A stretch of 64,000 nucleotides of DNA from Streptomyces sp. GKU 895 (GTDB lineage Bacteria; Actinomycetota; Actinomycetes; Streptomycetales; Streptomycetaceae): positions 1 to 64,000 of the forward strand of contig MWJO01000021.1 in NCBI GenBank assembly GCA_002027195.1. The letters run 5' to 3'. Numbering within the stretch: position 1 is the stretch's first letter; every line of letters begins with the position of its first letter. The translations under genes were made by a program, and so were the position numbers. Shown piece by piece: positions 61,577 through 64,000 of this stretch. The notes below the pieces were generated by a model. That model was not told where the DNA came from. It did not search any database and worked only from the letters and a program-made list of their open reading frames with translations.

Positions 61577-62932
61577 ATGAGCAGAGCCGAACAGCCGTCC
61601 CGGAGAACCGTTCTGACCGCCGCGGTCGTCGCCGCGGTCGCGGGCAGCGCGGGCCCGGCCGTCGCCACGAGCGGTGCCGGAGGTCCCGCCCAGGCTTCCG
61701 CCCGCCTCGTCGACAACCGTTTCTGGACGTCGTACGCCGACTGGCGCGGCGGTCTCGCGAAGGGCACGCGGGCCGTCGCGGGCGCCCGTCCGGGCCTGGT
61801 CATCGGGACCGCCGCGGGCACCGTCGGGTACACCGACCCGCACACCGGCAAGACGGCCGACTGGGAGTACGCGAGCTGGACGTCCCCCGTCCACAAGCTC
61901 GCCGTCCCCTCGACCGAGGCGATCGCGTCCTGGAACGCGCACACCCCGGACGGCACCTGGCTCCAGGTGGAGCTGAAGGGCACGTACTCCGACGGCACCG
62001 ACACCCCCTGGTACGTCATGGGCCGCTGGGCGGCCGGGGACCAGGACATCCGGCGGACCTCGGTGGACGACCAGACGGACGACAAGAGCAGCATCTGGAC
62101 GGACACCTTCGCGATCGACGACCCGGCGTCGGGGCTGCGCCTCACCTCGTACCGCCTGCGGCTGACCCTCTACCGCAAGCCGGGCACCAAGAAGACCCCC
62201 ACGGTCTGGCGGCTCGGCGCGATGGGCTCCGACATCCCCGACCGCTTCACCGTCCCGGCCTCCACGCCGGGGCTGGCCCAGGAGCTGAGCGTCCCGCGGT
62301 ACTCGCAGGAGATCCACGCCGGCCAGTACCCCGAGTACGACAACGGCGGCGAGGCCTGGTGCAGCCCCACCTCCTCGCAGATGATCATCGAGTACTGGGG
62401 CGGCCGGCTCACCCCGGAGCAACTGGCCTGGGTCGACCCGACCTACGCCGATCCGCAGGTGTGCCACGCGGCCCGGTACACGTTCGACTACCAGTACGCG
62501 GGCTGCGGCAACTGGCCCTTCAACGCGGCCTACGCAGCCACCTTCGACGGCCTCCAGGGCGTGGTCACCCGGCTCGGCTCGCTCACCGACCTGGAGACGC
62601 TGATCGCGGCCGGCATCCCGGCCATAACGTCCCAGTCCTTCCGGAAGGACGAGCTCACCGGGGCGGGGTACGGCACCTCGGGGCACCTGATGACCGTCAT
62701 CGGCTTCACCGCCGAGGGCGATGTGATCGCCAACGACCCGGCCTCGCCGAGCGACGCGGCGGTGCGCAGGGTCTACAAGAGAGCCGAGTGGGAGAACATC
62801 TGGCTCAGGACCAAGCGGTACAACGCCAGCGGCAAGGTGGTCTCCGGCACCGGCGGCGTCTGCTACCTGTACTTCCCGGCCAGGCCGACCCCGCGGCAGT
62901 GCAAGGCGCTCGCGGCGGTGGGCGTGCGCTGA
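61577..62932 (+). CDS. Tat-exported C39-like peptidase
   Basis: A 451-residue exported protein. The twin-arginine signal (SRRTVLTAAVV) at the N-terminus points to the Tat route. A beta-rich domain (about 40-225) precedes a papain-like C39-type domain with Cys262 (GGEAWCSPTSSQM) and His370 (SGHLMTV), then an Asp/Asn (ANDPAS). The substrate is unknown; relatives are often labelled peptidase C39 family. The ATG at 61577 gives the Tat signal; a TTG at 61559 is possible. A dre-like site lies upstream. Confidence 0.88.
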   Translation: MSRAEQPSRRTVLTAAVVAAVAGSAGPAVATSGAGGPAQASARLVDNRFWTSYADWRGGLAKGTRAVAGARPGLVIGTAAGTVGYTDPHTGKTADWEYASWTSPVHKLAVPSTEAIASWNAHTPDGTWLQVELKGTYSDGTDTPWYVMGRWAAGDQDIRRTSVDDQTDDKSSIWTDTFAIDDPASGLRLTSYRLRLTLYRKPGTKKTPTVWRLGAMGSDIPDRFTVPASTPGLAQELSVPRYSQEIHAGQYPEYDNGGEAWCSPTSSQMIIEYWGGRLTPEQLAWVDPTYADPQVCHAARYTFDYQYAGCGNWPFNAAYAATFDGLQGVVTRLGSLTDLETLIAAGIPAITSQSFRKDELTGAGYGTSGHLMTVIGFTAEGDVIANDPASPSDAAVRRVYKRAEWENIWLRTKRYNASGKVVSGTGGVCYLYFPARPTPRQCKALAAVGVR

Positions 62933-63016
62933 GGCGGAGCGGGGCCCCGGTGCGCGCCGGGGCCCTGTGACCAAGGTCTCGGCCGCAAAAGCCCCGGTCG
63001 GTGGCAAGGTGGACGA

Positions 63017-63163
63017 ATGACCGCACCAGCAGCCACCGCCGCCCGGGCCCGCACCCGCACCGGCGGTCCCCAGGACAACGGCCCGAAGGTTTTCGAACAC
63101 ATCGCGGGCTGGACGCTCGTCGTGGTGATCGCCATGCTCGTCACCCAGCTCGGTCTTCTGTGA
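63017..63163 (+). CDS. Small membrane protein, 48 residues
   Basis: An open frame of 48 codons plus stop. The N-terminus is Ala/Arg/Thr-rich and the C-terminal half forms one membrane helix (about 31-47, GWTLVVVIAMLVTQL). The pattern of a basic head and a single helix, with its own ATG and an upstream GGTGGA, suggests a real gene. Similar short proteins are annotated at this spot in other streptomycetes. The function is unknown. It lies between the C39-like gene and the TetR gene. Confidence 0.7.
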   Translation: MTAPAATAARARTRTGGPQDNGPKVFEHIAGWTLVVVIAMLVTQLGLL

Positions 63164-63228
63164 CCTGACTCCTGCTTGACCTGACATACTGCGGGTGTCC
63201 CACCATCAGCCCGAGACCAGGGTCGAAA

Positions 63229-63891
63229 TTGAATATCAGTGATCAGCGTGCGGCCGCCCGGCCCCGGGCGCGCGGCACCGAGCGCTCGGTCGCACGCCGC
63301 GCCGAACTCATCGCGATCGGGCGGCGGTTGTTCGCCGACAGGTCGTACGACGCGCTCTCCATGGACGACATCGCCCGTCAGGCGCACGTCGCCAAGGGGC
63401 TGATCTACTACTACTTCCAGTCCAAGCGCGGTTACTACCTGGCGATCATCCAGGACTCCGTCGCCGACCTGGTCACCTTCGCGGCGAGCGGCCTCCAACT
63501 GCCCCAGGTGGACCGGGTCCAGCGCACGATCGACAGCTATCTGCGCTACGCCGAGCACAACCAGGCCGCGTACCGCACGGTGGTCAGCGGCGGCGTCGGC
63601 TTCGACACCGAGGTGCACGCCATCCGGGACGGGGTGCGCGAGGCGATCGTCGCGACCATCGCCGAAGGCGCCTACGGCCGCACCGACATCGCCCCGCTGG
63701 CCCGGATGGGCCTGCTCGCCTGGGTGTGCAGCGTCGAGGGCGCCACCCTCGACTGGATCGACCGCCCGGAACTGCCCCGCGACACCATGCGCGAACTCCT
63801 GGTGAAGACCCTGGGCGGCGCGATGCGCGCCATCGAGGAACTCGATCCGTCCTACCCGGCCCCGGAGCCGGCCCGCCGCGACGAGGCCTGA
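63229..63891 (+). CDS. TetR-family transcriptional regulator
   Basis: A 220-residue TetR regulator. The helix-turn-helix (about 25-70) reads MDDIARQAHVAKGLIYYYFQSK, in part. The C-terminal domain is helical and ligand-binding. TTG at 63229 is the only start in the frame that keeps the whole domain; no good ribosome site was found. Its targets are unknown; the nearby small membrane protein or the chitinase are candidates. A strong hairpin follows. Confidence 0.9.
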   Translation: MNISDQRAAARPRARGTERSVARRAELIAIGRRLFADRSYDALSMDDIARQAHVAKGLIYYYFQSKRGYYLAIIQDSVADLVTFAASGLQLPQVDRVQRTIDSYLRYAEHNQAAYRTVVSGGVGFDTEVHAIRDGVREAIVATIAEGAYGRTDIAPLARMGLLAWVCSVEGATLDWIDRPELPRDTMRELLVKTLGGAMRAIEELDPSYPAPEPARRDEA

Positions 63892-63896
63892 GCGAA

Positions 63897-63922
63897 GGGC
63901 GGAGGCTTCCGCGCCTCCGCCC
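63897..63922. terminator. Terminator between TetR gene and chitinase
   Basis: A perfect 10-bp stem (63897-63906 with 63913-63922) with a TTCCGC loop lies between convergent genes and may end both. Confidence 0.7.
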
Positions 63923-63942
63923 CGACGTCCCTGCCCCTGACG

Positions 63943-64000
63943 TCAGTTGATCGCCTTGATCAGCTCACCGCCCGTGGTGTCCCCGCTCAGCTCCCAGAAG
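63943..64000 (-). CDS. C-terminal end of a GH18 chitinase (partial)
   Basis: The minus strand reads FWELSGDTTGGELIKAIN then TGA. FWELSGDT is a conserved final segment of family 18 chitinases, next to the last barrel strand. Only 18 residues are inside the window. S. coelicolor carries chiD in about this neighbourhood, so that is the likely relative (from memory). Confidence 0.75.
   Translation of the reverse strand, partial: FWELSGDTTGGELIKAIN

Overview
The window looks like a core-chromosome segment of a Streptomyces (or a very close relative). The DNA is very GC-rich, GTG starts are common, stop/start overlaps (ATGA, GTGA) are frequent, and the markers bldD, sIHF, rpoZ and a PyrR-led pyrimidine operon lie in an order familiar from Streptomyces genomes. 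No tRNA, rRNA or CRISPR array was seen, and nothing suggests a large acquired island.

Layout. 1-3.1 kb: a small P-loop protein, an M24 peptidase-like protein, efp and nusB, ending in two strong hairpin terminators facing bldD. 3.1-13.9 kb: bldD, then the pyrimidine operon pyrR-pyrB-pyrC-(PH-like membrane protein)-carA-carB-pyrD-pyrF with a PyrR-type RNA element in the pyrR leader. 14-24.3 kb: information-processing and cofactor genes (sIHF, gmk, rpoZ, coaBC, metK, priA, an HTH gene, fmt, rsmB), with a MITE-like insertion between fmt and rsmB. 24.3-32.9 kb: an MMPL transporter, rpe, a SorC-type regulator, an RNase Sa-like/barstar pair, guaB1, and an amino-acid permease with its Lrp-type regulator. 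33-39.2 kb: an accessory locus with a GntR regulator, a four-component ABC importer and a phosphatase/phosphodiesterase fusion. 39.3-43.2 kb: an MFS protein and the davA/davB pair for lysine breakdown through 5-aminovaleramide. 43.2-50.7 kb: mixed metabolic genes (LLM oxidoreductase, DUF5995, GH6 cellulase, uracil permease, thioesterase, and a divergent MFS/ROK pair with a clear operator). 50.8-55.4 kb: an FMN riboswitch, the riboflavin operon ribE-ribM-ribBA-ribH, then hisE-hisG. 55.4-64 kb: a small PH-like membrane protein, two CNNM/CBS membrane proteins, a TPR-AAA+ ATPase, a uridine-kinase-like protein, a Tat-exported C39-like peptidase, a 48-residue membrane protein, a TetR regulator, and the last codons of a GH18 chitinase.

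How the genes work together. The pyr genes cover UMP synthesis except pyrE, which is not in the window; PyrR probably controls the operon through the leader RNA. The rib genes make riboflavin and RibM probably imports it, all under one FMN switch. DavB and DavA act in sequence on lysine. The 33-39 kb locus probably imports an organophosphorus compound and breaks it down inside the cell.

Warning on quality. Nine genes carry single-base frameshifts in or beside G/C-rich runs: coaBC, priA, fmt, rsmB, gntR, the HAD-EEP gene, davA, the GH6 gene and the AAA+ gene. Several are essential or nearly so, so most of these are probably sequence errors rather than decay. Their coordinates below span the whole restored gene and are marked pseudogene only because the given sequence does not read through.
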